A stretch of DNA of 64,000 bases from Trabulsiella odontotermitis (GTDB lineage: Bacteria; Pseudomonadota; Gammaproteobacteria; Enterobacterales; Enterobacteriaceae). The stretch spans positions 185,901 to 249,900 of the forward strand of contig NZ_LIFX01000012.1 in assembly GCF_001297775.1 (NCBI RefSeq), in the 5' to 3' direction. Position 1 is the first letter of the stretch, and every line of letters starts with the position of its first letter. The notes below the pieces were generated by a model, which did no database searches, had not been told where the DNA came from, and worked only from the letters and a program-made list of their open reading frames with translations. Positions 9,804 to 18,811 of this stretch are shown here, piece after piece. A program made the translations under genes and the position numbers.

Positions 9804-12305
9804 TTAGTTTTTCGGTTTAAAGCGCAGCAACCGGTTGGCGTTACTCACCACGGTAATGGAAGAGAGCGCCATCGCGGCCCCGGCCACCACCGGGTTCAGC
9901 AGTGTGCCGGTGAGCGGCCATAAGATCCCGGCGGCGATTGGAATGCCGAGTGAGTTGTAGATAAACGCGCCAAGCAGGTTCTGTTTCATATTGCGCAGTG
10001 TGGCTTTGGAAATCGCCAGCGCATCGGCAACGCCTGCCAGGCTGTGACGCATCAGGGTGATCGCCGCGGTCTCGATGGCGACATCACTCCCGCCGCCCAT
10101 GGCAATCCCGACATCCGCCTGCGCCAGCGCCGGGGCGTCGTTGATGCCGTCGCCGACCATCGCCACCTGGCGCCCCTGGCTTTGCAGTTTCCTGATTGCG
10201 TCTGCTTTGCCGTCCGGCAGCACGCCAGCGATCACTTCATCAATGCCCGCTTCTTGGGCAATCGCCTTCGCTGTGGTCGGGTTGTCGCCGGTGAGCATCA
10301 CCAGACGGTAGCCCTGGCGATGCAGGCGCTCAAGGGCGGCCACGCTGTCTTCCCGCAGTGGATCGCGGATGGCGAACAGCGCGGCGGCTTTACCATCAAC
10401 CGCCAGCAGCACCGGCGTGGCGCCACGGGAGGCCTGTGCGGCCAGTTCGTCGTCCAGTGATTTCGTATCCACCTGTTGCTCGTTGAGCAACGCCTGGTTG
10501 CCGAGCAGCAGCGCGTGACCTTCGGCTTCGCCGCTGACGCCCAGTCCCCGCAGGGTACGGAAGCCGTTGACCTGCGGCAGCGTGGCGTCGCCCGCTTTTT
10601 CGAGGATTGCTCTCGCCAGCGGATGGCTCGATCCCTGTTCCAGCGCCGCCGCCAGGCGTAACGCCTCGCTTTCATCGAACTCTGCGACGGTTTTCACCGC
10701 AACGATCTGCGGTTTACCTTCGGTCAGGGTGCCGGTTTTATCAAAGACCAGCGTGTCGAGCGTACTGGCGCGCTGCAGCGCATCGGCATCACGCACCAGC
10801 ACACCAAATTCCGCTGCGCGGCCCACACCTGAGATGATCGACATCGGCGTTGCCAGCCCCAGCGCACACGGACAGGCAATAATTAACACAGTGGTGGCGA
10901 TCACCAGCGTGTAGACAATCTGCGGCGCAGGGCCGAAGAAATACCAGATGGCGGCGCTGAACAGCGCAATGGCGACCACAGCCGGGACGAACACCGCAGA
11001 AATTCTGTCAGCCATCTGACCAATTTCCGGTTTACTGCTTTGCGCCTGGCGCACCATCCGGATAATGCGGGACAACGTGGTGTGACTGCCCACTGCGCTG
11101 GCGCGGAACAGTACGCTGCCGTCCTGAACGACCGTTCCGGCATGGATACTTTCACCATCGCCCTTCTGCTGCGGGATCGGTTCGCCGGTCAGCATCGCTT
11201 CGTCGAACCAGGCTTCGCCCTGAGTGATGTCACCATCAACCGGCACGCGATCACCGGTGGTCAGGCGCAGCGTCATGCCCGGCTGGACGTCAGCCAGCGG
11301 CACCGTTTTTTCGCCGTCTTCTGTCACCACACGCGCCGAAGGCGGGGTGAGATCGAGCAGTTTTTCCAGCGCTTTTGACGAACGCTGACGGGCGCGGGCT
11401 TCCAGCATATGACCCAGGTTAATCAGACCGATGATCATCGCGCTGGCTTCATAGTAAAGATGCCGTGCTTCCATCGGGAACCACTGCGGCCACAGGTTGA
11501 CGCTCATCGAATAGAGCCATGCAACCCCGGTGCCGAGTGCGACCAGCGTGTCCATGGTCGCGGTGCGGTTTTTCAGGCTCTTCCAGGCGCTGGAGTAGAA
11601 ATGCCCCCCGGCGAATATCATCACCGCAAGGGTGATAAGCCCAATCATCAGCCACAGCGAGCGGTTGGCGTCGGTGACCATCATATTGTCGCCGATCATT
11701 CCCCAGCCCATCACCGGGATACCGACCAGCAGCGCCACAATGGCCTGCCAGCGGAAGCGTTTCATGGTGGCAAGGGCGGTTTCCTGCTGGCGTTCGCGGC
11801 GCTCAAGATCATCTTCGATCGCCTCGGCACCATAGCCAGCTTTTTCCACCGCCTGCACTAAATCGGCTGCGGACGCGCTGCCCATCACCAGCGCAGAGCG
11901 TTCCGCAAGGTTTACCCGTGCCTGTGTTACCCCCGGAACCGCCTGAAGCGCATTCTGAACACGGGAGACACAACTGGCGCAGCTCATGCCGTTGATCAGC
12001 AACTGTTGGCTGTCATCTAACGCTTGTGCTGCCGGAAGCTCGGGAGTCGCCGCTGTCAGTGCTTCCGACGGGTTTTTTGATTCCGCCAGCGGATCAGCCT
12101 TTGGGTGGCTTAACACCGCCCCATATCCGGCTTGTTTAACGGTGTCGATCAACTGGTCAGCACTGGCGCTGCCAACGACTTCTGCATGGTCGAGGGAAAC
12201 CTCGGCCTTTTCAACGTCGGGACGCTGTTCGAGACTCTCTTTCACGCGTTTAACACAGTGACCACAGCTGAGACCATCCAGCGTCAGGTTTATCGTTTGA
12301 GACAT
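9804..12305 (-). CDS. copA: Cu(+)-exporting P1B-type ATPase CopA
   Basis: Inner-membrane pump that exports Cu(I) to the periplasm. The 833 residues hold two N-terminal heavy-metal domains (LSCGHC at about 12-17 and MSCASC at about 108-113), the membrane metal site CPC within [13 protein letters not shown], the phosphorylation motif DKTGTLTEG, and the ATP-binding/hinge motif [24 protein letters not shown] precedes the ATG. It is divergent from cueR, with a CueR operator in the shared region. A programmed frameshift site after the first metal domain is listed separately. Confidence 0.98.
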   Translation of the reverse strand: MSQTINLTLDGLSCGHCVKRVKESLEQRPDVEKAEVSLDHAEVVGSASADQLIDTVKQAGYGAVLSHPKADPLAESKNPSEALTAATPELPAAQALDDSQQLLINGMSCASCVSRVQNALQAVPGVTQARVNLAERSALVMGSASAADLVQAVEKAGYGAEAIEDDLERRERQQETALATMKRFRWQAIVALLVGIPVMGWGMIGDNMMVTDANRSLWLMIGLITLAVMIFAGGHFYSSAWKSLKNRTATMDTLVALGTGVAWLYSMSVNLWPQWFPMEARHLYYEASAMIIGLINLGHMLEARARQRSSKALEKLLDLTPPSARVVTEDGEKTVPLADVQPGMTLRLTTGDRVPVDGDITQGEAWFDEAMLTGEPIPQQKGDGESIHAGTVVQDGSVLFRASAVGSHTTLSRIIRMVRQAQSSKPEIGQMADRISAVFVPAVVAIALFSAAIWYFFGPAPQIVYTLVIATTVLIIACPCALGLATPMSIISGVGRAAEFGVLVRDADALQRASTLDTLVFDKTGTLTEGKPQIVAVKTVAEFDESEALRLAAALEQGSSHPLARAILEKAGDATLPQVNGFRTLRGLGVSGEAEGHALLLGNQALLNEQQVDTKSLDDELAAQASRGATPVLLAVDGKAAALFAIRDPLREDSVAALERLHRQGYRLVMLTGDNPTTAKAIAQEAGIDEVIAGVLPDGKADAIRKLQSQGRQVAMVGDGINDAPALAQADVGIAMGGGSDVAIETAAITLMRHSLAGVADALAISKATLRNMKQNLLGAFIYNSLGIPIAAGILWPLTGTLLNPVVAGAAMALSSITVVSNANRLLRFKPKN
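12094..12105 (-). other. copA: Programmed -1 frameshift site in copA (CopA(Z) production)
   Basis: On the coding strand the heptamer C-CCA-AAG covers codons 68-69 (His67-Pro68-Lys69). A -1 slip re-pairs the tRNAs on CCC-AAA, after which the new frame reads GGC then TGA. The product would be the first metal-binding domain ending in Gly at residue 70. This is the arrangement known for E. coli copA, where the short product CopA(Z) is a copper chaperone. Heptamer, added Gly and stop are all seen here; the stimulatory downstream structure was not folded. Confidence 0.85.
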
Positions 12306-12380
12306 AATGCATCTCCTTTTAGGGTATAATCATCAGATCAAAGACTGCCTGATCCACCTTTTTTCATATCACTGTGAATA

Positions 12381-12411
12381 AGGGTAAACCTTCCATCAAG
12401 GGGAAGGTCAA
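12381..12411 (-). promoter_or_regulatory. copA promoter with CueR operator
   Basis: Reading toward copA, -35 TTGACC (12411-12406) and -10 TACCCT (12386-12381) are separated by an overlong 19-bp spacer filled by the dyad ACCTTCC-N7-GGAAGGT (12388-12408). An overlong spacer with a central dyad is characteristic of MerR-family activation; Cu(I)-CueR untwists it. Confidence 0.93.
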
Positions 12412-12420
12412 GGGGGAAAT

Positions 12421-12831
12421 GTGAATATTAGCGATGTGGCGAAAAAAACCGGTTTGACCAGCAAAGCGATCCGCTTTTACGAAGAGAAAGGGATCGTGAC
12501 GCCGCCGCTGCGTAGCGAAAACGGGTATCGCAGTTACTCGCAAAAACACCTTGATGAACTGACCCTGCTGCGCCAGGCGCGTCAGGTGGGGTTTAATCTT
12601 GAAGAGTGTGGCGAGTTAGTGAACCTGTTTAACGATCCGGGCCGTCACAGCGCGGATGTGAAATCGCGTACGCTCCAGCGCGTGGCGAACATTGAACGGC
12701 ATATTGAAGAGCTACAGGCGATGCGCGCACAACTGCTGGCGCTGGCGGAAGCCTGCCCGGGCGATGACAGCGCCGACTGTCCGATTATTGATAATCTCTC
12801 CGGCTGCTGTCATCACAAAGCAAAAGCCTGA
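12421..12831 (+). CDS. cueR: Cu(I)-responsive MerR-family regulator CueR
   Basis: Activator of copA and cueO in response to Cu(I), Ag(I) or Au(I). The 136-residue protein starts at GTG. The winged-helix domain is [20 protein letters not shown], followed by the dimerisation helix. The metal-binding loop CPGDDSADC near residues 112-120 has the two Cys that coordinate Cu(I), and a C-terminal GCCHH follows. An extra Cys occurs at EECGEL where E. coli, from memory, has Ser. It is divergent from copA with the operator between them. Confidence 0.97.
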   Translation: MNISDVAKKTGLTSKAIRFYEEKGIVTPPLRSENGYRSYSQKHLDELTLLRQARQVGFNLEECGELVNLFNDPGRHSADVKSRTLQRVANIERHIEELQAMRAQLLALAEACPGDDSADCPIIDNLSGCCHHKAKA

Positions 12832-13293
12832 TTAGCGGGGCGGCAGGGGGCGGATGCGCAGGGTGATACCTTCAATGGCTACCACTTCTACTTTCGTCCC
12901 GGCGGTCAGATCCTCTTCTGCCGACACCGGCCAGGAGCTGTCACCAACCCGCATATGACCGCGACCATTGACCAGCGTATTTTCCAGCACAAAACGGCTG
13001 CCGATTAACTGCTGACCGCGCTGGTTGAGATTGTTGTCGCCCGGGCGCTGGCGTTTAACGCGATTCGACATCCAGCGCCACCACAGCCAGGCGGCGAGTA
13101 GCGTCAGCAGGGCGAACAGCACGCCCTGCCATTCCCAACTGAGGGGCAGCAGCCAGGTCACCAGTCCGGTAATCACCGCCGCCACGCCGCTCCACAGCAA
13201 ATAGCCATTCCCGCCGAGCATTTCTGTCGCCAGCAACAATCCCCCGAGGCTCAGCCAGAAGATGTGTGGATGGGCCAGAATCATTTCCATCAT
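12832..13293 (-). CDS. ybbJ: NfeD-like inner-membrane protein YbbJ
   Basis: Small membrane protein of the NfeD family, 153 residues: two to three transmembrane segments in the first 75 residues ([11 protein letters not shown] onward), then a C-terminal OB-fold domain with [14 protein letters not shown]. It overlaps the stop of qmcA by four bases (ATGA), so the two are translationally coupled; NfeD proteins are commonly encoded with SPFH partners and are thought to work with them in membrane microdomains. The molecular role here is unproven. Confidence 0.95.
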   Translation of the reverse strand: MMEMILAHPHIFWLSLGGLLLATEMLGGNGYLLWSGVAAVITGLVTWLLPLSWEWQGVLFALLTLLAAWLWWRWMSNRVKRQRPGDNNLNQRGQQLIGSRFVLENTLVNGRGHMRVGDSSWPVSAEEDLTAGTKVEVVAIEGITLRIRPLPPR

Positions 13294-14207
13294 GATTTTT
13301 TCCGTGACCCCGTACTTTCGCTGATCAGTTCGCTGATCCCGGCGATAGAGCCCATCAGACTGCTGGCCTCCAGCGGCATCAACACCACTTTGCTGTTATT
13401 CGCCGACCCGATTTGCTGCAGCGCGTCGGTGTATTTCTGCGCCACGAAGTAGTTCACGGCCTGAATGTCCCCGGCGGCGATGGCCTCAGACACCATTTTG
13501 GTGGCCCGGGCTTCGGCTTCCGCTGAACGTTCACGCGCTTCTGCCTGCAGGAACGCGGACTGACGGTCACCTTCGGCTTTCAGGATTTGCGACTGCTTTT
13601 CACCCTCAGCTTTGAGGATTTCCGCCTGACGCACACCTTCCGCCTCAAGGATGTAAGCACGTTTGGTACGTTCCGCTTTCATCTGCGCGTTCATGGAGGC
13701 GATAAGCTCAGCCGGTGGGCGAACGTCACGGATTTCAATACGCGTGACTTTAATGCCCCACGGATTGGTCGCTTCGTCAACGATGTGCAGCAGACGGGTG
13801 TTAATGCTGTCGCGCTGGGAGAGCATTTCATCAAGCTCCATTGAACCCAGCACGGTACGGATGTTGGTCATGGTCAGGTTGATGATCGCCAGCTCAAGGT
13901 TGCTGACTTCATACGCCGCTTTCGGCGCATCAATCACCTGAATAAAGCAGACCGCGTCAATAGTGACGTTGGCGTTATCTTTGGAGATGACTTCCTGCGA
14001 GGGGATGTCCAGCACCTGCTCCATGACGTTGATCTTCCGACCCACACGGTCCATGAACGGGACGACAAGATTTAAGCCAGGCAGCAAGGTTTTGGTGTAA
14101 CGGCCGAAGCGTTCGACAGTCCACTGGAAACCCTGCGGGACGATTTTGATACCCGCACCGACGATCACCAGTGCAACGAAAATTAAAACGGGGATAACAA
14201 TAAGCAT
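13290..14207 (-). CDS. qmcA: SPFH/stomatin-family membrane protein QmcA
   Basis: Membrane-anchored prohibitin/stomatin homologue implicated in membrane quality control together with FtsH/HflKC. An N-terminal transmembrane segment ([17 protein letters not shown]) is followed by the SPFH domain ([19 protein letters not shown] onward), and a long Ala/Glu-rich coiled-coil region with repeated [24 protein letters not shown] heptads near residues 190-235. It is 305 residues, the E. coli length. First gene of the qmcA-ybbJ pair. Confidence 0.96.
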   Translation of the reverse strand: MLIVIPVLIFVALVIVGAGIKIVPQGFQWTVERFGRYTKTLLPGLNLVVPFMDRVGRKINVMEQVLDIPSQEVISKDNANVTIDAVCFIQVIDAPKAAYEVSNLELAIINLTMTNIRTVLGSMELDEMLSQRDSINTRLLHIVDEATNPWGIKVTRIEIRDVRPPAELIASMNAQMKAERTKRAYILEAEGVRQAEILKAEGEKQSQILKAEGDRQSAFLQAEARERSAEAEARATKMVSEAIAAGDIQAVNYFVAQKYTDALQQIGSANNSKVVLMPLEASSLMGSIAGISELISESTGSRKKS

Positions 14208-14357
14208 TAAAAACCTCCTGTCGTACAGTCCATGTGGTGACGAGATTTATTTGTCACTCGTTGCCACTAAGTATATCCGTTTATTAAGGTGAGTTCGCCA
14301 GGAATATAGCAACCCGGTACACTAAGAAAAGAAACAGGAAGAAAGTCCGGAATCGAC

Positions 14358-15038
14358 ATGAAGGAAATGATGACGCTTTTACAATTAGACGACGTCGGGT
14401 ATCGCCCCGACAACACCACCATCCTCAGTCATATTCATCTCACGCTGAATGCGGGCGAATTTAAGCTGATTACCGGCCCTTCAGGCTGCGGGAAAAGCAC
14501 ACTGCTGAAGATTATCGCCTCGCTGCTGAGCCCGACAGACGGCACCCTTCTGTTTGAAGGCAAAGACATTGCCACGCTGTCGCCGGAAGCTTACCGGCAG
14601 CAGGTGTCTTACTGCGCGCAAACGCCAACGCTGTTCGGCGCCACGGTTTACGACAACCTGATTTTTCCGTGGCAAATCCGCAATCAGACACCCGATCCGA
14701 AAACGTTCCTTGCCGATCTGACCCGCTTTGGTTTAGCGCCAGAGACGCTGGAGAAATCCATTTCCGAACTGTCGGGCGGCGAAAAACAGCGGGTGTCGCT
14801 GATCCGTAATCTCCAGTTTCTGCCAAAAGTGCTGTTGCTGGATGAGATCACCAGCGCGCTGGATGAGCGCAACAAACAGAACGTCAATGAGATCGTTCAT
14901 CGCTACGTGCGGGATCAACAACTCGCGGTGCTGTGGGTGACACATGATAAAGACGAAATCGCCCATGCGGATGATGTGATCACCCTGCAGGCGCACGCCA
15001 GGGCAGAGGAGCAGGAGGCAAACCGTGAGCGGGCATAA
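14358..15038 (+). CDS. fetA: Iron export ABC transporter ATP-binding subunit
   Basis: ATPase of the FetAB exporter, which lowers cellular iron and gives resistance to peroxide stress. Walker A GPSGCGKST (near residue 44), Q-loop CAQTP, signature LSGGEKQR, Walker B LLLDE and the switch His in WVTHD are all present. It is 226 residues. The 3' end overlaps fetB by 14 bases, indicating coupled translation. Formerly ybbL. Confidence 0.96.
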   Translation: MKEMMTLLQLDDVGYRPDNTTILSHIHLTLNAGEFKLITGPSGCGKSTLLKIIASLLSPTDGTLLFEGKDIATLSPEAYRQQVSYCAQTPTLFGATVYDNLIFPWQIRNQTPDPKTFLADLTRFGLAPETLEKSISELSGGEKQRVSLIRNLQFLPKVLLLDEITSALDERNKQNVNEIVHRYVRDQQLAVLWVTHDKDEIAHADDVITLQAHARAEEQEANRERA

Positions 15039-15804
15039 TATTACGAACGAATCGCTGGCATTATCGATGATTCTGGTATTTATAGCGATTCTGGTGAGTT
15101 ATCGCGAAAAACTGGCGCTGGAAAAAGATATCATCTGGAGTATTTTCCGGGCAGTGGTGCAGTTAATTATCGTCGGCTATGTCCTGAAATATATATTTAA
15201 CGTCAATCATGCGGTGCTGACGTTATTAATGGTGTTATTTATTTGCTTTAACGCGGCATATAACGCACAGAAACGCAGTAAATACATCGATAAAGCCTTT
15301 ATTTCCTCGTTTATCGCGATTACCACCGGCGCCGGATTAACGCTGGCGGTGCTGGTGTTTTCCGGTTCGATTGAGTTTGTCCCGATGCAGGTGATCCCCA
15401 TTTCCGGGATGATTGCCGGTAACGCGATGGTGGCGGTAGGGCTGTGCTACAACAATCTCGGCCAGCGCTTCAGCAGCGAGCAGCAACAGATTCAGGAGAA
15501 GCTGAGTCTCGGCGCGACACCGAAAATGGCTTCCGCTCAGCTCATTCGCGACAGCATCCGCGCGTCGTTGATTCCGACCGTGGACTCCGCGAAAACCGTC
15601 GGGCTGGTGAGCCTGCCGGGGATGATGTCGGGGTTGATTTTTGCCGGGATCGATCCGGTCAAAGCGATTAAATATCAGATTATGGTGACGTTTATGCTGC
15701 TGTCGACCGCCAGCCTGTCGACGATCATCGCCTGCTATCTGACATATCGTAAGTTTTATAACGACCGTCACCAGCTGGTGGTGACGGTGTTGAAGAAACG
15801 CTGA
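15025..15804 (+). CDS. fetB: Iron export ABC transporter permease subunit
   Basis: Polytopic permease of the UPF0014 family, 259 residues, pairing with FetA. About seven hydrophobic segments; conserved loops include the family motif MIAGNAMVAVGLCYNNL near residue 130 and SAKTVGLVSLPGMMSG near residue 190. It begins inside the end of fetA. Formerly ybbM. Confidence 0.95.
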   Translation: MSGHNITNESLALSMILVFIAILVSYREKLALEKDIIWSIFRAVVQLIIVGYVLKYIFNVNHAVLTLLMVLFICFNAAYNAQKRSKYIDKAFISSFIAITTGAGLTLAVLVFSGSIEFVPMQVIPISGMIAGNAMVAVGLCYNNLGQRFSSEQQQIQEKLSLGATPKMASAQLIRDSIRASLIPTVDSAKTVGLVSLPGMMSGLIFAGIDPVKAIKYQIMVTFMLLSTASLSTIIACYLTYRKFYNDRHQLVVTVLKKR

Positions 15805-15819
15805 AGGGGAAGGCGAGGC

Positions 15820-16674
15820 TTAGTACAGCAGCGAGTAAAGCTGGCGGCGGTATTTCGACGCCAGCGCATCACCGGTACCGAGCGCGGCAAGGATCTCCTG
15901 CAACATTTTGCGCGCCTGTCCGTCTGCTGCGCCTAAATCTTTGCGCAGATGACTGAACAGCAGTTCCAGCGCCTCTTCGTTGCGGCCCACCTGATGCAAC
16001 TGAAGCGCCAGTTTCGAGGCCAGCGCCGCGTCATCCGGGTTCTGCGCTACGTCCTGCTGCAACTGCTGGATTTCTGGTGTATCCGCCGCCTGTTTCAGCA
16101 GTTCAATTTGCGCCACCAGCCCCTGATAACGGGTGTCCTGATCCTGCAACGGCACAGTTTTCAGCACCGCTTCGGCGTCTTCAGAACGGTTTAACGCAAT
16201 CTGCGTTTCCGCCAGCAGCAGGCCAATCTGGCTATCCTGACCGGAAAGCTGCCAGGCGTCTTTCAGCAACGGCAGCGCGTCGGTGTAATTGCCTTCCTGC
16301 ATCAGCGCCATCGCTTCCTGCGCTTTTAATTCTTCTTCACGCGGCAGCACTTTGTCGAGCAGAGCGCGGATAGCCTCTTCCGGCTGCGGGCCCTGGAAGC
16401 CGTCAACCGGCTGACCATTCTGGAACAGATAGACCGTCGGGATGGCGCGCAGACCAAACTGTGAGGCCACCATCTGCTCCGCATCGCAATCGACCTTCGC
16501 CAGAATAAACTGCCCGTTGTACTGCGCCGCGAGGCTCTCCAGTACCGGGGTCAGTTGCTCGCAGTGCTGACTGCGGGCGGACCAGAAATAAAACAGCACC
16601 GGCGTCGTCATCGACTGTTCCAGCGTCTGGTGCAGGTTAGCTTCAGTGATATCGATAATATTCTGTACAGACAT
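15820..16674 (-). CDS. cnoX: Chaperedoxin CnoX
   Basis: Cytosolic chaperedoxin that protects substrates from oxidation and hands them to GroEL/ES; activated by bleach in E. coli. An N-terminal thioredoxin domain (about residues 1-110) carries FWSARSQHC, where SxxC replaces the redox CxxC of true thioredoxins, followed by a TPR-like helical C-terminal half. The protein is 284 residues, the E. coli YbbN length. Convergent with fetAB. Confidence 0.95.
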   Translation of the reverse strand: MSVQNIIDITEANLHQTLEQSMTTPVLFYFWSARSQHCEQLTPVLESLAAQYNGQFILAKVDCDAEQMVASQFGLRAIPTVYLFQNGQPVDGFQGPQPEEAIRALLDKVLPREEELKAQEAMALMQEGNYTDALPLLKDAWQLSGQDSQIGLLLAETQIALNRSEDAEAVLKTVPLQDQDTRYQGLVAQIELLKQAADTPEIQQLQQDVAQNPDDAALASKLALQLHQVGRNEEALELLFSHLRKDLGAADGQARKMLQEILAALGTGDALASKYRRQLYSLLY

Positions 16675-16731
16675 GGGGCATTCTCTTTAGTCAGTTTCCA
16701 ATGACATGGGGGCGCTGGCGCGGCCTTCAAC

Positions 16732-17502
16732 TCAGCCGTGTAAAATTTTATCCATCGCGCGGTCGGGCAACAGGCGCTTGAGCAGACTGACGACCCGGGT
16801 CACCAGCGTCACGGGATAGCGGATTTTCGGTTTATCGCTGACAAAAGCATGGCGCACTTTTTCAACGACCGCCTCCGGGCCAAGCGTAAAACGAGCGGCG
16901 ATCCCCGGGTTTTCCACCGGTTTATCGGCCTGCGTCTGACTGACGTTTTCGAAAAAACGCGTGCGGATCGGGCCCGGCTCAATCAGACTCACTTTAATAC
17001 CTGAATGGCGCAGTTCCATGCGCAGCGCGTCGGACCAGGCTTCGAGCGCATATTTACTGGCGGCATAAACACCACGGCCCGGCGTGGAGATAAGCCCCAT
17101 CACCGACGACGTCATCACAATACGACCTTCACCGTACGGTACCATCGCTGGCAGCAGGCGCATGGTCAGCTGGTGTGCGCCAAAAACGTTGGCAGAAAAC
17201 TGCTGTTCCATCTGTGAACGGCTGATGGTGGAGAGCAGGCCATAGACGCCATAACCGGCGTTATTAAAAATGCCATACAGGCGATTATTGGTGAGCGCGA
17301 GCACTTCATCCGCCGCGCGATCCACACTTTCGGGGGAGTCGAGATCCAACTGAACACCAGTCAGTCCCTTTCCCTGCATACGTGCCACATCCTCAGGTTT
17401 ACGGCAGGCGGCCAGCACCCGAAACCCCTGGCGCTTAAGCTCAAGCGCGCTTTCGAGACCAATACCGCTGGAACATCCTGTAATTAAGACCGTTTTTTGC
17501 AT
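16732..17502 (-). CDS. ybbO: NADP-dependent short-chain dehydrogenase YbbO
   Basis: SDR-family oxidoreductase; the E. coli protein reduces aldehydes using NADP(H). The Rossmann motif is TGCSSGIG (residues 8-15), NNAGYG lies near residue 80, the catalytic Ser is in MTSSVMG, and YAASK supplies Tyr and Lys. It is 256 residues from the ATG with the MQKTVLITG start; E. coli annotation sometimes adds an N-terminal extension that is not evident here. It lies just after tesA on the same strand. Confidence 0.93.
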   Translation of the reverse strand: MQKTVLITGCSSGIGLESALELKRQGFRVLAACRKPEDVARMQGKGLTGVQLDLDSPESVDRAADEVLALTNNRLYGIFNNAGYGVYGLLSTISRSQMEQQFSANVFGAHQLTMRLLPAMVPYGEGRIVMTSSVMGLISTPGRGVYAASKYALEAWSDALRMELRHSGIKVSLIEPGPIRTRFFENVSQTQADKPVENPGIAARFTLGPEAVVEKVRHAFVSDKPKIRYPVTLVTRVVSLLKRLLPDRAMDKILHG

Positions 17503-17530
17503 ATCTTTACCTGGAGACGGCCCCTGAGAC

Positions 17531-18157
17531 TCAGGAGTCGTGGTTAACTAAGGGAGCCAGACGTGTCGCCATCCAGTCCGCAATGAACGGCTGGGCGTCA
17601 CGATTGGGGTGAATGCCATCATCCTGCATCCATTGTGGTTTCAGATAGACCTCTTCCATAAAGAACGGCAGGAGGGGGATACTGAATTCACCGGCAAGCT
17701 TTGGATAAATTGCGCTAAACGCCTCATTATACCGACGCCCGTAGTTGGCGGGCAGGCGAATTTGCATCAGCACAGGCCGGGCATTTGCCGCTTTGATATC
17801 CTGTAAAATGGTGCGCAGCGTTTGTTCTGTCTGTTGTGGCTGAAAGCCGCGCAGACCGTCGTTGCCGCCGAGTTCCACCAGCACCCAGTCTGGCTGATGC
17901 TGTTTCAGCAACGCGGGCAGGCGCGCCAGCCCCTGCTGCGAGGTATCGCCGCTAATGCTGGCATTGATCACACGCGTCTGCGGCTGCCATTTTTCATTGA
18001 GCAGCGCAGGCCAGGCAGCAGTCGCCGCCATACGATACCCGGCGCTCAGGCTGTCACCCAGAACTAATACCGTGTCCGCCGCCGCGGCGCGGAAGGCAAA
18101 CAGAACCAGCAACAGGAAAGGCAAATGCCAGCGGAAAATATACTTGAAGTCCATCAT
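17531..18157 (-). CDS. tesA: Multifunctional acyl-CoA thioesterase I / protease I / lysophospholipase L1
   Basis: Periplasmic SGNH hydrolase with thioesterase and lysophospholipase activity. The ATG at 18157 (MMDFKYIF, 208 residues) opens a signal peptide ending near RAAA. Then block I GDSLSAGYRM (nucleophile Ser), block II ISGDTSQQG, block III LGGNDGLRG (Asn) and block V DDGIHPN (Asp/His). The start overlaps the divergent ybbA by 33 bases, as in E. coli, so each gene's 5' end lies within the other's. Confidence 0.97.
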   Translation of the reverse strand: MMDFKYIFRWHLPFLLLVLFAFRAAAADTVLVLGDSLSAGYRMAATAAWPALLNEKWQPQTRVINASISGDTSQQGLARLPALLKQHQPDWVLVELGGNDGLRGFQPQQTEQTLRTILQDIKAANARPVLMQIRLPANYGRRYNEAFSAIYPKLAGEFSIPLLPFFMEEVYLKPQWMQDDGIHPNRDAQPFIADWMATRLAPLVNHDS

Positions 18158-18811
18158 CTTAAGAAGTCCGTCGGTCAGGGGGATCATCAGCTTTCCATCC
18201 TTACCGGAGTTGACCTGGTTGTCAAACGGGGGCAAACCCTGGCGCTGATTGGCGAATCGGGTTCGGGTAAATCCACGCTGCTGGCGATCCTCGCCGGGCT
18301 GGATGACGGTAGCAGCGGTGACGTTCAACTGCTCGGACAATCGCTCACCAACATGGATGAAGAAGCGCGGGCGAAATTGCGTGCTCAGCATGTTGGCTTT
18401 GTTTTTCAGTCATTTATGTTAATCCCTACGCTCAATGCGCTGGAGAATGTCGAACTGCCGGCGCTACTGCGCGGTGAGAACAGCAGCCAGAGCCGCAAGC
18501 AGGCCAGCGCGTTGCTGGAACAGCTGGGGCTGGGGAAACGTCTCACGCACCTTCCGGCGCAACTGTCCGGCGGCGAGCAGCAGCGCGTGGCGCTGGCCCG
18601 TGCGTTTAACGGTCGCCCGGCGCTGTTGTTTGCTGACGAACCTACCGGCAATCTCGATCGCCAGACGGGCGATAAAATCGCCGACCTGTTGTTCAGCCTC
18701 AATCAGGAACATGGCACCACGCTGGTGCTGGTGACCCACGATCCGGCGCTGGCGGCGCGCTGTGACCGACGTTTACGGCTGGTGGACGGGCAGTTGCAGG
18801 AGGAAGCATGA
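18125..18811 (+). CDS. ybbA: ABC transporter ATP-binding protein YbbA
   Basis: ATPase of the MacB/LolD type, 228 residues. Walker [10 protein letters not shown], signature [14 protein letters not shown], Walker [13 protein letters not shown] and switch His in LVTHD are intact. It overlaps ybbP by four bases and is divergent from and overlapping tesA. The pair is a conserved YbbAP system; substrate not known with certainty, but these mechanotransmission-type ABC proteins usually extract molecules from the membrane. Confidence 0.95.
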   Translation: MPAENILEVHHLKKSVGQGDHQLSILTGVDLVVKRGQTLALIGESGSGKSTLLAILAGLDDGSSGDVQLLGQSLTNMDEEARAKLRAQHVGFVFQSFMLIPTLNALENVELPALLRGENSSQSRKQASALLEQLGLGKRLTHLPAQLSGGEQQRVALARAFNGRPALLFADEPTGNLDRQTGDKIADLLFSLNQEHGTTLVLVTHDPALAARCDRRLRLVDGQLQEEA

